Shown here one piece after another: positions 24,432-33,970 of a stretch of 64,000 bases of DNA. The DNA is taken from assembly GCF_014212015.1 (NCBI RefSeq), contig NZ_JACJVN010000027.1, positions 1-64,000 of the forward strand. Reading direction: 5' to 3'. The translations under genes were made by a program, and so were the position numbers. Positions within the stretch are counted from its first letter, which is position 1; each line of letters starts with the position of its first letter. This stretch comes from Cohnella lubricantis. GTDB lineage: Bacteria > Bacillota > Bacilli > Paenibacillales > Paenibacillaceae. The notes under the pieces are model-generated. The model was given only the letters and a program-made list of their open reading frames with translations. It did no database searches and was not told the DNA's origin.

Positions 24432-26822
24432 TTGGAATATAACCTTAATGCGCGAACTGCGCCCAAAGCCATTCATCCGTCGACGCTTCGTCTCGGAGGA
24501 AGCAATCCGAACGGAGAGCGGATCGGCTTCACCAATTATTATATGGAGATGAACGGGCAGCCCTATATTGCGATCTGCGGCGAAATTCATTACAGCCGAT
24601 ATCCGCATGCGGAATGGGAGACCGAACTGCGGAAGATGCGTGCTTCGGGGATTAATGTGGTCGCCACGTATATTTTCTGGAATCATCATGAGGAACTGGA
24701 AGGCGCCTTCGATTGGGAAGGCGACCGTAACCTGCGAGAATTCACGGAGCTATGTTCCCGCTGCGGACTGTACGTCATTCTTCGGATTGGCCCATTCTGC
24801 CATGGCGAAGTGCGGAACGGGGGCTTGCCGGACTGGCTGTTCGGGCGCGAGTTCGACGTTCGCTCGAACGATGAAGGATATTTGGATTACGTAGGCAGGC
24901 TGTATCGGGAGATCGGCGTGCAGGCTGCTGGGTTGATGTATAAGGACGGCGGACCGGTGATCGGTATCCAACTGGAGAATGAATTCAACGCCGCGGCCGC
25001 CTTATGGGAGATGACCGCCAAGCAAGGAGATGAATATCTGAGCGGCGGAACCGGCGGTGCGGAGCATATGCGCCAATTGAAGCGGTTAGCGATTGAGGCC
25101 GGTTTGGCGGCGCCGATCTATACGAGCACAGGCTGGGGCAACGCCCCGCTGTTGCAGGACGAAGTGCTGCCGCTATACGGCGGTTATGCCTACACGCCAT
25201 GGAGCATCAGCGAGCATAACCCCGAGCAGCAGCCGACGGGCGAGTATATCTTCGTGAATTATCATAGCGACGATGCCAGCGCTGAACGCCACTTTAATCC
25301 CCCCTATCCGCGGACGCTATACCCGTATGCCTGCTGCGAGATGGGAGGCGGCATGCAGACGTGGTACTTGTCGCGCTTCCAAGTGGAGCCGGAGAGCGTC
25401 GCAGCGATGAGTCTAGTGAAGATCGCGGGCGGCTGCAACTTTATCGGATATTATATGTTCCACGGCGGCACCAACCCGGTCGGCGTAACCGGCTACCTGA
25501 ATGAAAGCACGACGCCGCGCATCACTTACGACTTTCAAGCGCCGATCGGCGAATTCGGTCAGGTTCGTCCGTCGAACGATTTGCTTCGCCCGCTCCACTA
25601 TTTTCTGCGGCAGTTCGGAAGCCAATTGGCTCCTATGGTCACGGTGCTGCCGGATGGCGCAGCCGATATTCGCCCAGAGGACACCGGGACGCTCCGCTAT
25701 GCGGTTCGGACGGACGGACATTCCGGATATCTCTTCGTAAATAATTATCAAGATCATGCGATCATGCAGACTCATCGAGATGTGCGATTTGCCATTGATA
25801 GCCGGGACGGCACCATACGCTTCCCTCGGCGCTCGGGCATAACGGTTCGCCCCAACGCCTCAATGATGCTCCCATTTCATATGAACTTGGATGGCCTGGA
25901 TCTTCTGTATGCGACCGCACAGCCGATTACCGCAATTCAATCGGAGGAGGCTGCGACGTTTTTCTTCCAGATGCACGAGGGGATCGACGGAGAGTTCGCT
26001 ATTGGCGAAGAGGGGGTTGCGGACATTGAATGCTTCGGAAGTGCTTCAACTGAGAGAGACAATGAAGGCGGCCGCCTCATAACGGTATCCCATGACTGTT
26101 CTGCACTGATCCGCATCGCCATGCATGGCAGCCGTGACGTATGCCTATATGTCATGACAGCTGCGGAAGCGGCGCAAATGTGGGAAGTAGAGGTAAGAGG
26201 CAGCCGTCGCATCTTCTTCTCTGAGGCGCCAGTCACGGCAAGCGGAGACCGCATCGAGTTGACCGCCAGCATGGCTGCTTCGCCGACCGTCCCGGATGGA
26301 TACCGGTTCAGGGAATACGCCGGCCCTGGAACCGGCGGCGCGCTCGCTTTGTCGGCCGCATCCAAGGATCATCGGGCGGAGAGCCGGGACGGCGCCTTGT
26401 TCCGGACGCACACCGTGCGGTTCCCGCAAGTCGAGATCAAGCTCGATGTCCGCCGGCTGCACGCCCATAAGGTCGAGCTTGCCGTTGATACAGCTGCGGT
26501 TACCGGACATGTATGCGACGCGCTGCTATCGATCGATTACACGGGAAATGTGGGATATGCCTTCTCCGGCGGGAAGTTATTGCATGACCATTTCCATAAT
26601 GGCGCGCAATGGGAGATCGGGCTCGCTCGGTTCCGGGACAAGATCCGCGATGGCAAGATTGTGCTAGAGACAACGCCGCTGCGCAGAGGTGTGATGAAGG
26701 TGGCGTCTGATGCCGCCATGGCAGCGGAACAAACCTTTATCGGAGAAGAGACGGCCGTTATCCGAGAGATTCAGATCAAGCCGGTCTATCGAATCCTTCT
26801 ATTGGCTGAGTCGGATTCGTAA
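24432..26822 (+). CDS. Glycoside hydrolase family 35-like beta-galactosidase
   Basis: This 796-residue enzyme has no signal peptide, so it should act in the cytosol on imported oligosaccharides. The N-terminal TIM barrel has GH35 landmarks: CGEIHYSRYP near 49-58, YIFWNHHE, RIGPFCHGEVRNGGLPDWL near 118-136 and IQLENEF with the presumed acid/base Glu184. The presumed nucleophile is Glu303 in CCEMGGGMQ. Beta-rich domains of about 450 residues follow. TTG at 24432 follows GAGGAGGGG by about 6 bp. The nucleophile context differs from that of classical GH35 enzymes, so the exact substrate (a beta-galactoside is the default) is uncertain. It precedes the kinase gene by about 110 bp. Confidence 0.85.
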   Translation: MEYNLNARTAPKAIHPSTLRLGGSNPNGERIGFTNYYMEMNGQPYIAICGEIHYSRYPHAEWETELRKMRASGINVVATYIFWNHHEELEGAFDWEGDRNLREFTELCSRCGLYVILRIGPFCHGEVRNGGLPDWLFGREFDVRSNDEGYLDYVGRLYREIGVQAAGLMYKDGGPVIGIQLENEFNAAAALWEMTAKQGDEYLSGGTGGAEHMRQLKRLAIEAGLAAPIYTSTGWGNAPLLQDEVLPLYGGYAYTPWSISEHNPEQQPTGEYIFVNYHSDDASAERHFNPPYPRTLYPYACCEMGGGMQTWYLSRFQVEPESVAAMSLVKIAGGCNFIGYYMFHGGTNPVGVTGYLNESTTPRITYDFQAPIGEFGQVRPSNDLLRPLHYFLRQFGSQLAPMVTVLPDGAADIRPEDTGTLRYAVRTDGHSGYLFVNNYQDHAIMQTHRDVRFAIDSRDGTIRFPRRSGITVRPNASMMLPFHMNLDGLDLLYATAQPITAIQSEEAATFFFQMHEGIDGEFAIGEEGVADIECFGSASTERDNEGGRLITVSHDCSALIRIAMHGSRDVCLYVMTAAEAAQMWEVEVRGSRRIFFSEAPVTASGDRIELTASMAASPTVPDGYRFREYAGPGTGGALALSAASKDHRAESRDGALFRTHTVRFPQVEIKLDVRRLHAHKVELAVDTAAVTGHVCDALLSIDYTGNVGYAFSGGKLLHDHFHNGAQWEIGLARFRDKIRDGKIVLETTPLRRGVMKVASDAAMAAEQTFIGEETAVIREIQIKPVYRILLLAESDS

Positions 26823-26931
26823 TATAGGATTCTGTGAATAATCTGTCTATTCCCGGCTTCCATTTGCTATCCAATCTTATATACTCAAGGATAAGCAATC
26901 GTCGCGCACTTCGATGATCCGGGAGGCAGGC

Positions 26932-28659
26932 ATGGGACGCACGATAACGCAGAGAACGTATATTCCGTATACCTACAAGATGATGATCTCCTATCTTATT
27001 CTAGTGCTAGTAACAGACATCGTCATCGGTTATATCTCTTACACGATGTTGATCCGATCAAGGACGGAGATCGCGGAGACCAACATTAGAACAGGGATAG
27101 AGCAGACTCGCGACAATTTGAAGTATCAATTAGACGAGATTCAGCGAATATCCGATACGCTGTTCGGCAACGTACCGTTTCAACGGGCGCTCGAGAAGCG
27201 CGGCGATCCGTTCGAGATATACCTGACGATGATTGACGATATCGTGCCTCAGATGCGGGCTCCGCTGCAGCTATTCGGCAATCCGCTCCGGATTATTCTG
27301 TACACATCGAACGGCGATCTCAATATTGTGGAAGGCGACGATCTATCGACGCCGATTCAGGATAGCGATTACTACATTCTCTCCTCTCGGGACATTGCAG
27401 GCAGCGAGTGGCTTCGGACAGTCGAGGCGGGGGATGACAACCGGTGGATGCAGATCGAGACGGACAACGAACTGGCGAACATCTCTCATATTCGCCGCAT
27501 GGTGTCGTTTAACGGTTACCTGACCGTGAGCGGCTATCTGCGAATTACGGCCAGCTTCGCCGATCTGCTCGGCAACTTCGAGACGTTCCCGGTTCAAGAT
27601 GGCATCACGATACGTCTCGCCGACGTATCTTCAGAGACGGTTCTCTACCAGCAAGGCAGCGCAGTACCAAGCGAAGGTACGGCTGACTATTTGACGCTAA
27701 CGCAGGAGGTACCGGGAACGGACTTCGTTATCGAGACGCTAGTATCTTACGACTATCTTCGCAAGGATGCGCGCCAACTGCAGAAGGCTATCTTCGCCAT
27801 CTGCTCCATCAGCTTCCTCGTCATGGCGCTGATTGGCATCTTCGTGGCCAGGTTGTCAGGACGCAAGATGGGCAAGATTGTATCGCTTGTCCGATCGTTC
27901 GAGAGCGGGAGCTTCGAGAAGAGGGTCCGGTTCGGCGGCAATGATGAATTCTCGCGGATCGGAGAAGCGTTCAACGCGATGGCCGCGAATATTCAGGAGC
28001 TGATCAGCAACGTCTATGTGCAGGGCATTCAGCGCAAACAGGCGGAGCTCGAAGCGCTCCAAGCTCAGATCAACCCGCACTTCCTCTACAATTCGCTCTC
28101 CACGATTAGCAGTCTTGCCAACCTCGGCGAGACGAAGCAAGTGACGGCAATGGTGAAGGAATTGTCGAAGTTCTATCGCCTCTCGCTCAATCAGGGCCAA
28201 GTGCACATTCCGCTCGGCAAGGAGCTGGAGCAGGTGGAAGCCTATTTGGACATCCAGCGGGTCAAATATGAAGGCGCTTTCTCGGTTCACATTGATGTAG
28301 ACCCCGATATTCTCGATATACCGGTCATCAAGCTCATTCTCCAGCCCTTCGTCGAAAATGTATTTAAGCACGCTTGGTTCGGCGATACGATCGCGATCCG
28401 GATCACGGGGCGCAGAGCGGGTGACAACCTTGAGCTTAAAGTAATCGACAACGGCGTCGGCATGAGGCCGGATGTCGTCAAGACATTGCTCGCAGGCGAA
28501 GGGCAGGAAGGCGGTTACGGGCTTCAGAACGTGAACGAACGAATTAAGCTCAGGTACGGCAGCGAATACGGCATCGAGATCGGCAGCATGAATGGCGGAG
28601 GCACGGCCGTGCGAATCGTGCTGCCGGCGGAACATGCCCGAGCGGCGGATGAAGCATAG
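26932..28659 (+). CDS. YesM-type sensor histidine kinase
   Basis: This 575-residue membrane kinase has helices at about 17-40 and 285-308 enclosing an extracellular sensor domain, then a HAMP domain (about 308-362). The His_kinase domain has phosphoacceptor His383 in QAQINPHFLYNSL, and the ATPase region has FVENVFKHAW and IDNGVGM. Kinases of this class pair with YesN-type regulators and detect extracellular sugars. ATG at 26932 is chosen because GGGAGG lies 5 bp upstream; an ATG six codons earlier lacks a site. Its response regulator follows by 24 bp, and the sugar ABC genes come next. Confidence 0.92.
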   Translation: MGRTITQRTYIPYTYKMMISYLILVLVTDIVIGYISYTMLIRSRTEIAETNIRTGIEQTRDNLKYQLDEIQRISDTLFGNVPFQRALEKRGDPFEIYLTMIDDIVPQMRAPLQLFGNPLRIILYTSNGDLNIVEGDDLSTPIQDSDYYILSSRDIAGSEWLRTVEAGDDNRWMQIETDNELANISHIRRMVSFNGYLTVSGYLRITASFADLLGNFETFPVQDGITIRLADVSSETVLYQQGSAVPSEGTADYLTLTQEVPGTDFVIETLVSYDYLRKDARQLQKAIFAICSISFLVMALIGIFVARLSGRKMGKIVSLVRSFESGSFEKRVRFGGNDEFSRIGEAFNAMAANIQELISNVYVQGIQRKQAELEALQAQINPHFLYNSLSTISSLANLGETKQVTAMVKELSKFYRLSLNQGQVHIPLGKELEQVEAYLDIQRVKYEGAFSVHIDVDPDILDIPVIKLILQPFVENVFKHAWFGDTIAIRITGRRAGDNLELKVIDNGVGMRPDVVKTLLAGEGQEGGYGLQNVNERIKLRYGSEYGIEIGSMNGGGTAVRIVLPAEHARAADEA

Positions 28660-28683
28660 GCGGACAACTGGAAGGAGAGGGCC

Positions 28684-30258
28684 ATGATGGTAACCGTACT
28701 GCTCGTGGACGACGAGAAGATCGATTTGGAATGGCTGAGGCGAAGAGTCGCAAGCAGCGGACTGCCGCTTGAAGTCGCGGGAACGGCGAACAGCGGATTC
28801 GCCGCGCTGGAGTTCGTTCAAGAGAAGCAGATCGATATCATTCTATCCGATATTCGGATGCCGATTATGACGGGGATGGAATTCGCCCGCAGAGCGAAGG
28901 CGATCAATCCGCGGATTAGGATCGTGTTCATCAGCGGCCACGAGGACTTCGGTTACGCGAAGGAGGCGCTCACCCTTCAAGCGTCGGGCTACCTGCTGAA
29001 GCCCGTCGACGACGACGAGCTGCACGAGATGCTGGCTCGTCTATGCGCAGACGTTCAGGCAGAGCGGGAGCGGATCCGAACCGAGGTTGAGGTATTGTCG
29101 CTTGCGAGCCAAGAGCTTCTTCTTCGATGGTTAAGCGGCCGGGCGCACGAACAGATCGACGAGCATATACAACAGTTTCTGGCGCCGATCGTCAGCAGGG
29201 GCGCTGCGGCGGTTATCATCGAGATGGACGATGTGGATTGGAAGATGCGCGGCGTTCCGGAGGAAGAACGTCGGCAACTGGTTAGTAGCATGGTTAAGTT
29301 CATCCAACAATTCACGACGGAGAACGGACTTGGCACGATTGTCGCCAGTCCGTCCGATTACCGGCTTGTCGTATTGGCCGAAGGCTCCGAGGAGGAGTTC
29401 ACCGTATTGCTGGAGGAGCTGATCCGCGAAGTGGCGGGCGCTCATCCGTTGACGGTTACGGTAGGCTGCGGCATGTTCACCGATGATTGGCGCCGGCTTC
29501 CGGAATCGTATCGCCAAGCGGCGGCCGCTCTTGGCGCCAAGTGGCTGATCGGGAAGAATCGGCTTATTTGCGATGTGGCGGAGAATCGTACGGATACGCA
29601 GGTTTTCGACAACTTTGACGGGATCGTGGATCGAATGCTGCACGCGATTCTGGCATACGATCTGGTCGGCATTGACGACTGCCTGCTGCGAATTTTCGGC
29701 CGGGACCAGCCGTTGCATCGGATGGACGAAGTATATAACCTGATTATCCGGATGACCTCCAAGCTGAACGCGGATCTGCGGCAGTTGAATGAGAATCTGT
29801 ATGAGCTTCTGGAATGGGAGTCGCATCAGCCGGCTGTCTTGTTCCGGTTCGAGACGGTGGACGACATTCTGTCTTGGCTAAGAAGGAGATTCTTCGAGCT
29901 GTCCGAGATGCTTCTCACGAAGCGGTCCAGGGCGAATCGTAAGCTGATCGACACCATCCTTCGTTATGTACGGGAGAGAATCGAGATGAAGGTCACGCTG
30001 AAGGAAGTAGCGGCGCATTTCCACTTCTCGCCGAACTATTTGGGTCATCTCTTCAAGGAAGAGACGGGGATGAACTTCAGCGATGTGCTGTTGGATCTGA
30101 GAATGAAGCGGGTATGCGCGTTGCTAGAGGATCCGTCTCTCAAAATATATGAGATCGCCGATCGCGTCGGTTATAAGAACATCATTTACTTCAATCGTCA
30201 GTTCAAGCAATCCATCGGCATGTCGCCGGGCGAATACCGGAAGAAGCATCATATTTGA
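28684..30258 (+). CDS. YesN-type response regulator with AraC DNA-binding domain
   Basis: This 524-residue regulator has a receiver domain with Asp56 in IILSDIRMP and Lys in YLLKPVDDDEL, a central domain of about 270 residues typical of YesN, and a C-terminal AraC helix-turn-helix pair (VTLKEVAAHFHFSPNYLGHL, then IYEIADRVGYKNIIYFNRQF). AGGAGAG precedes the tandem ATG codons. It is partnered with the kinase upstream and most likely activates the importer and glycosidase genes that follow, from the promoter region at 30300-30350. Confidence 0.93.
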   Translation: MMVTVLLVDDEKIDLEWLRRRVASSGLPLEVAGTANSGFAALEFVQEKQIDIILSDIRMPIMTGMEFARRAKAINPRIRIVFISGHEDFGYAKEALTLQASGYLLKPVDDDELHEMLARLCADVQAERERIRTEVEVLSLASQELLLRWLSGRAHEQIDEHIQQFLAPIVSRGAAAVIIEMDDVDWKMRGVPEEERRQLVSSMVKFIQQFTTENGLGTIVASPSDYRLVVLAEGSEEEFTVLLEELIREVAGAHPLTVTVGCGMFTDDWRRLPESYRQAAAALGAKWLIGKNRLICDVAENRTDTQVFDNFDGIVDRMLHAILAYDLVGIDDCLLRIFGRDQPLHRMDEVYNLIIRMTSKLNADLRQLNENLYELLEWESHQPAVLFRFETVDDILSWLRRRFFELSEMLLTKRSRANRKLIDTILRYVRERIEMKVTLKEVAAHFHFSPNYLGHLFKEETGMNFSDVLLDLRMKRVCALLEDPSLKIYEIADRVGYKNIIYFNRQFKQSIGMSPGEYRKKHHI

Positions 30259-30306
30259 ATCGTGGAATGTGTATAAGTTTTAGTTGCTTCCCTTACTGCT
30301 CCGTGC

Positions 30307-30352
30307 TTGAACGTTCATCTTATAATTGTTGTAGAAAATGAAAGCGCTATAC
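30307..30352 (+). promoter_or_regulatory. Promoter region with cre-like site for the sugar importer
   Basis: TTGAAC (30307-30312) lies 17 bp before a weak -10 (TGTAGA), and TATAAT also occurs at 30321-30326. TGAAAGCGCTATAC at 30339-30352 matches the CcpA cre consensus in 12 of 14 positions, so carbon catabolite repression is plausible. Confidence 0.45.
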
Positions 30353-30374
30353 CTGATTGGAAGGAGGCGGCACT

Positions 30375-31295
30375 TTGAAACGGTACGGATTCTGGCATGA
30401 CGCACTCAAATATAGAACCTTGCTGCTTATGCTGCTGCCCGGCGTCTTGTTCTTCATGCTGTTCGCTTATATTCCGATGGCTGGCGTCGTTCTGGCGTTT
30501 AAACAGTACACCTATGATGGCGGCATCTTCGGCAGTCCCTGGAACGGGCTGGATAACTTCCGCTTCTTCTTCGACTCCGGCAGCGCCTGGCAGGTGACCC
30601 GTAATACGGCGCTGTACAACATCGCTTTCATCATCGTGAACAATGTGTTGGAGATCGCCATGGCGATTTTTCTGTTCGAGATCGCAGGCCGGTGGTTCCG
30701 GAGAGTATTCCAGACTCTGCTGTTCCTCCCTTACTTCATCTCTTGGGTCGTAGTCGGCGCCATCGCCTACAATCTGTTCAGCTTCGACTACGGCACGATC
30801 AACGCCGTGCTGAAGGGACTAGGCATGGAACCTGTCGATATTTATAATACGGCCGCGTACTGGCCGGTTCTGCTGGTCGTCGTCTCCGCTTGGAAGGCTG
30901 TCGGATACGGTTCAATCATGTATCTGGCCGCCATAACAGGTATCGATACGGAAATGTACGAAGCCGCGGAGATCGACGGCGCGAACATCTGGCAGCGGAT
31001 TACCCGAATTACGATTCCGAACCTGTACCCGACCATTATCATCCTTGTATTGCTTGCTATCGGCAATATCTTCAGAGGGGACTTCGGGATGTTCTATAAC
31101 ATGGTCGGCAACAACGGGCTGCTGTTCGCCTCGACGGACGTCATCGATACGTTCGTATTCCGGTCGCTGATCTCGTCCAACGATATCGGGATGTCGTCGG
31201 CAGCTGGGTTCTACCAATCCGTGCTCGGATTCATAACGATTCTATTAGCCAATTATGCCGTGCGCAGCTATGACAAGGACCGCGCGCTCTTCTAA
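30375..31295 (+). CDS. Sugar ABC transporter permease, LplB type
   Basis: This 306-residue permease has six predicted helices and the inner-membrane binding-protein-dependent signature EAAEIDGANIWQRITRITIP (the EAA loop), which docks the ATPase. TTG at 30375 follows AAGGAGG by 8 bp and gives the usual N-terminus. LplB-type permeases import complex oligosaccharides with LplC partners and a LipO lipoprotein, all encoded next. No ATPase gene is present, so a shared MsmX-like ATPase encoded elsewhere probably energises it. The cluster sits between a two-component system and a GH42 enzyme. Confidence 0.93.
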   Translation: MKRYGFWHDALKYRTLLLMLLPGVLFFMLFAYIPMAGVVLAFKQYTYDGGIFGSPWNGLDNFRFFFDSGSAWQVTRNTALYNIAFIIVNNVLEIAMAIFLFEIAGRWFRRVFQTLLFLPYFISWVVVGAIAYNLFSFDYGTINAVLKGLGMEPVDIYNTAAYWPVLLVVVSAWKAVGYGSIMYLAAITGIDTEMYEAAEIDGANIWQRITRITIPNLYPTIIILVLLAIGNIFRGDFGMFYNMVGNNGLLFASTDVIDTFVFRSLISSNDIGMSSAAGFYQSVLGFITILLANYAVRSYDKDRALF

Positions 31296-31314
31296 TAGAG
31301 AGGGGAGGAAGGAC

Positions 31315-32253
31315 ATGAGCACACAACGAACCACTCGAGCTGGCGCGGGACAGACGGCTGGAAGCGCAGGCCGGGGGAGAGCCGATAAGCGGTTGTTCCA
31401 GACCATTGCCTACCTGCTGCTATCTATCGTCTCTCTCTTCTGCCTGATTCCGTTCGTGCTCGTTCTCTCGGCTTCGTTAACGAAGGAGAGCAGCATTATC
31501 GAGAACGGGTATCAGTTGATTCCTACATTGATCTCGACGGAAGCATACAGCCTGCTGTTTAAATATCCGGAGCAGATGCTGAAAGCTTACGGCGTGACGA
31601 TCGGCGTTACAGCGCTAGGCACCGCATTCGGCTTGTTCCTGACTTCGATGACCGCTTACGTGCTGGCAAGGAAGGACTTCAAATGGCGGAACGGCTTCTC
31701 CTTCTTCTTCTTCTTCACGACGCTGTTCAGCGGCGGCTTGGTGCCTTGGTATCTGTTAATCGTCAACTATCTCCATCTCAAGGATACGTTCCTTATCCTC
31801 GTGTTGCCGCTTCTGTTCAACGTATTCTACATCCTGGTCATGAAGTCGTTCATGAGCGGCATTCCGGAGGCAATTGCGGAATCGGCGAAGATCGACGGAG
31901 CGGGCGACTTTCTGATCTACAGCAGGCTGATCATTCCGCTGTCCAAACCGGTGCTGGCGACCATCGGCCTGTTCATCGCGCTTGGTTATTGGAACGATTG
32001 GTACAACGCGATGCTGTTCATCTCGAACGACAATTTGATGCCGCTTCAATATTACCTGTACAAGATGCTGGGCAACATGGACGGCATGCGCAGGGCCATG
32101 ATCGCCTCGGGCGCCGTGGTCAATCTCCAAATCCCGTCGGAAAGCCTCAAGATGGCGATGACGATCGTCGCGATCGGGCCGATCCTGTTCGCGTATCCGT
32201 TCATCCAACGGTTTTTCGTTCAAGGCCTCACCATCGGTGCCGTCAAAGGATGA
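31315..32253 (+). CDS. Sugar ABC transporter permease, LplC/YtcP type
   Basis: This 312-residue permease partners the gene 20 bp upstream. After a polar N-terminus of about 25 residues it has six helices and the EAA loop EAIAESAKIDGAGDFLIYSR. The ending VQGLTIGAVKG is the standard C-terminus of this carbohydrate-permease family. AGGGGAGGAAGG precedes the ATG at 31315. Together the two permeases form the membrane pore of the importer. Confidence 0.93.
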   Translation: MSTQRTTRAGAGQTAGSAGRGRADKRLFQTIAYLLLSIVSLFCLIPFVLVLSASLTKESSIIENGYQLIPTLISTEAYSLLFKYPEQMLKAYGVTIGVTALGTAFGLFLTSMTAYVLARKDFKWRNGFSFFFFFTTLFSGGLVPWYLLIVNYLHLKDTFLILVLPLLFNVFYILVMKSFMSGIPEAIAESAKIDGAGDFLIYSRLIIPLSKPVLATIGLFIALGYWNDWYNAMLFISNDNLMPLQYYLYKMLGNMDGMRRAMIASGAVVNLQIPSESLKMAMTIVAIGPILFAYPFIQRFFVQGLTIGAVKG

Positions 32254-32307
32254 CCTCAGGGCAACCTGGTTATCAATATATTATTTTCCAATAGGGGGAT
32301 ATCCATT

Positions 32308-33894
32308 ATGCAACGCGAGAAAAGATCGGCCATCCTGCTTCTTGCACTTGCATTCATCCTGTCAGTCATACTCGCCGCATGCAGCAGCGGCAACAACAAC
32401 GCAGCCGGCACGGCTTCCGCCCAACCATCCGAGTCGAGCGCGCCGAGCGCGAGCTCGCAGCCTTCGGATTCGAACGCCGTAGATACGTCGGAGGAAGTTA
32501 AGCTGAAGATGATCCTGCTCGGCGGCAAACCTGTCGATTACGATCTGGTCTTCGGCGAACTGAACAAGTTGCTTAAGGAGAAGATCAATGCGACCGTCGA
32601 AGTGGAGTTCCTCGATTGGGCGGACTGGAACCAGAAGTATCCGTTGAAGTTCGCAGCCAACGAGCAGTTCGATCTCGTCTATACGGCCAACTGGGCGTAC
32701 TACAACGATCAATCGCTCAAAGGCGGCTTCCTGGAGCTCACGGAGGATATGCTGCAGAAGTATGCTCCGAAGACTTGGGCCGCCATGCCGGCAGTCTCGT
32801 GGGACCAAGCTAAAGTGAACGGCAAGCTGTATATGGTGCCGAACAATAATGTGGAAGTGACGAACAAGGTCGTCCTCTACCGCGAAGACCTTCGCCAGAA
32901 GTACAATCTGCCCGAGATCAACAGCCTGGAATCGTATGCGAACTATTTGAAGACGGTCGCCCAGAACGAGAAGGGCATCACCGCTTATGGAGCCAAAGCC
33001 GCGGACGGCTGGAAGTGGCACGAGCTCGACCAAGCGACCTTGGAGCATAACAACGACTTCAAGGTCATCGATACGCGCGTGCCGCTGGCTATTAAGCTGG
33101 ACGATGCGACCGGCAAGGTGTTCAACATCTATGACACGCCGGAGTTCAAGGAGCTGCTGGCTTATTACAAGGATCTGGCTGATAACGGCGTCTGGTCGAA
33201 GAACGTCGTCAACAACAAGAACGATGTATGGCAGGATATGAAGGCGGGCAAGGTCTCGTCCTATGCGCAGAACCTCGGGACGGTAGCGGCCAATCTGGCA
33301 GAGGCTCGCCGTGATACGCCGGATCAGCAATTCGCGATCGCTGACATTGCGCCGAACAGCAAGAAGCTTGCTGCCATCTCTACGCAGAATGGCATGGCCA
33401 TTCACGCGACCTCTGCCAATCCGGAGCGCGCGCTGATGCTCATCGATCTGCTGCAGAACGACAAGGAGATTCATGATCTGACGATGTACGGCATCGCCGG
33501 CTCGCACTACAACCCTGAAGGAGACGACAAGTATACGGCAGGACCTAATGCGGTTAACTATCCTGCCGGCATCTCGAACTGGGGCTGGAACTCTGAGCTG
33601 AACCGGCAGGACGCTTCGTATCCGCAAGAAGCGAACGACATCTTCGATGGATGGCAATCGAAGATCTACCACTATCCGCTTGAGACGTATGTATTCGACG
33701 ATTCGAATGTCAAATCGGAAGTCGCGAACATTGGCAATGTCATTATCCGCTACGGCATCCCGTTGGAATATGGCCTCATCAAGGATACGGACAAAGGCGT
33801 GGCCGATCTGATCGAACAGTTGAAGGCTGCGGGCATCGATAAGGTTCAGCAGGAGATGCAATCGCAGATCGACGCCTTCCTAGCGAATCAATAA
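32308..33894 (+). CDS. Extracellular sugar-binding lipoprotein (LipO/LplA type)
   Basis: This 528-residue solute-binding protein has a signal peptide ending in lipobox LAAC (Cys25), a Ser/Ala-rich linker to about residue 60, and a large two-lobed binding domain. DUF3502-like features are visible near the C-terminus (YPAGISNWGWNSELNRQDAS, then YETYVFD-like segments). It would capture the oligosaccharide outside the membrane for the two permeases. AGGGGG precedes ATG 32308. A terminator follows the gene. Confidence 0.93.
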   Translation: MQREKRSAILLLALAFILSVILAACSSGNNNAAGTASAQPSESSAPSASSQPSDSNAVDTSEEVKLKMILLGGKPVDYDLVFGELNKLLKEKINATVEVEFLDWADWNQKYPLKFAANEQFDLVYTANWAYYNDQSLKGGFLELTEDMLQKYAPKTWAAMPAVSWDQAKVNGKLYMVPNNNVEVTNKVVLYREDLRQKYNLPEINSLESYANYLKTVAQNEKGITAYGAKAADGWKWHELDQATLEHNNDFKVIDTRVPLAIKLDDATGKVFNIYDTPEFKELLAYYKDLADNGVWSKNVVNNKNDVWQDMKAGKVSSYAQNLGTVAANLAEARRDTPDQQFAIADIAPNSKKLAAISTQNGMAIHATSANPERALMLIDLLQNDKEIHDLTMYGIAGSHYNPEGDDKYTAGPNAVNYPAGISNWGWNSELNRQDASYPQEANDIFDGWQSKIYHYPLETYVFDDSNVKSEVANIGNVIIRYGIPLEYGLIKDTDKGVADLIEQLKAAGIDKVQQEMQSQIDAFLANQ

Positions 33895-33908
33895 AGATTA
33901 ATAGAGAA

Positions 33909-33936
33909 GGAGGGGAACTGAACGGGTCCCCTCTTT
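33909..33936 (+). terminator. Terminator after the binding-protein gene
   Basis: GAGGGGA (33910-33916) pairs with TCCCCTC (33927-33933), followed by TTTCTTCTT. It may reduce rather than block reading into the GH42 gene. Confidence 0.7.
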
Positions 33937-33970
33937 CTTCTTATCGATCTGACGAAGGAGATGAGAGAGT

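Noticed and set aside
32362-33861. Long antisense frame over the binding-protein gene
   Set aside because: It is a GC-rich shadow; the + strand frame has a lipobox, ribosome site and family motifs.
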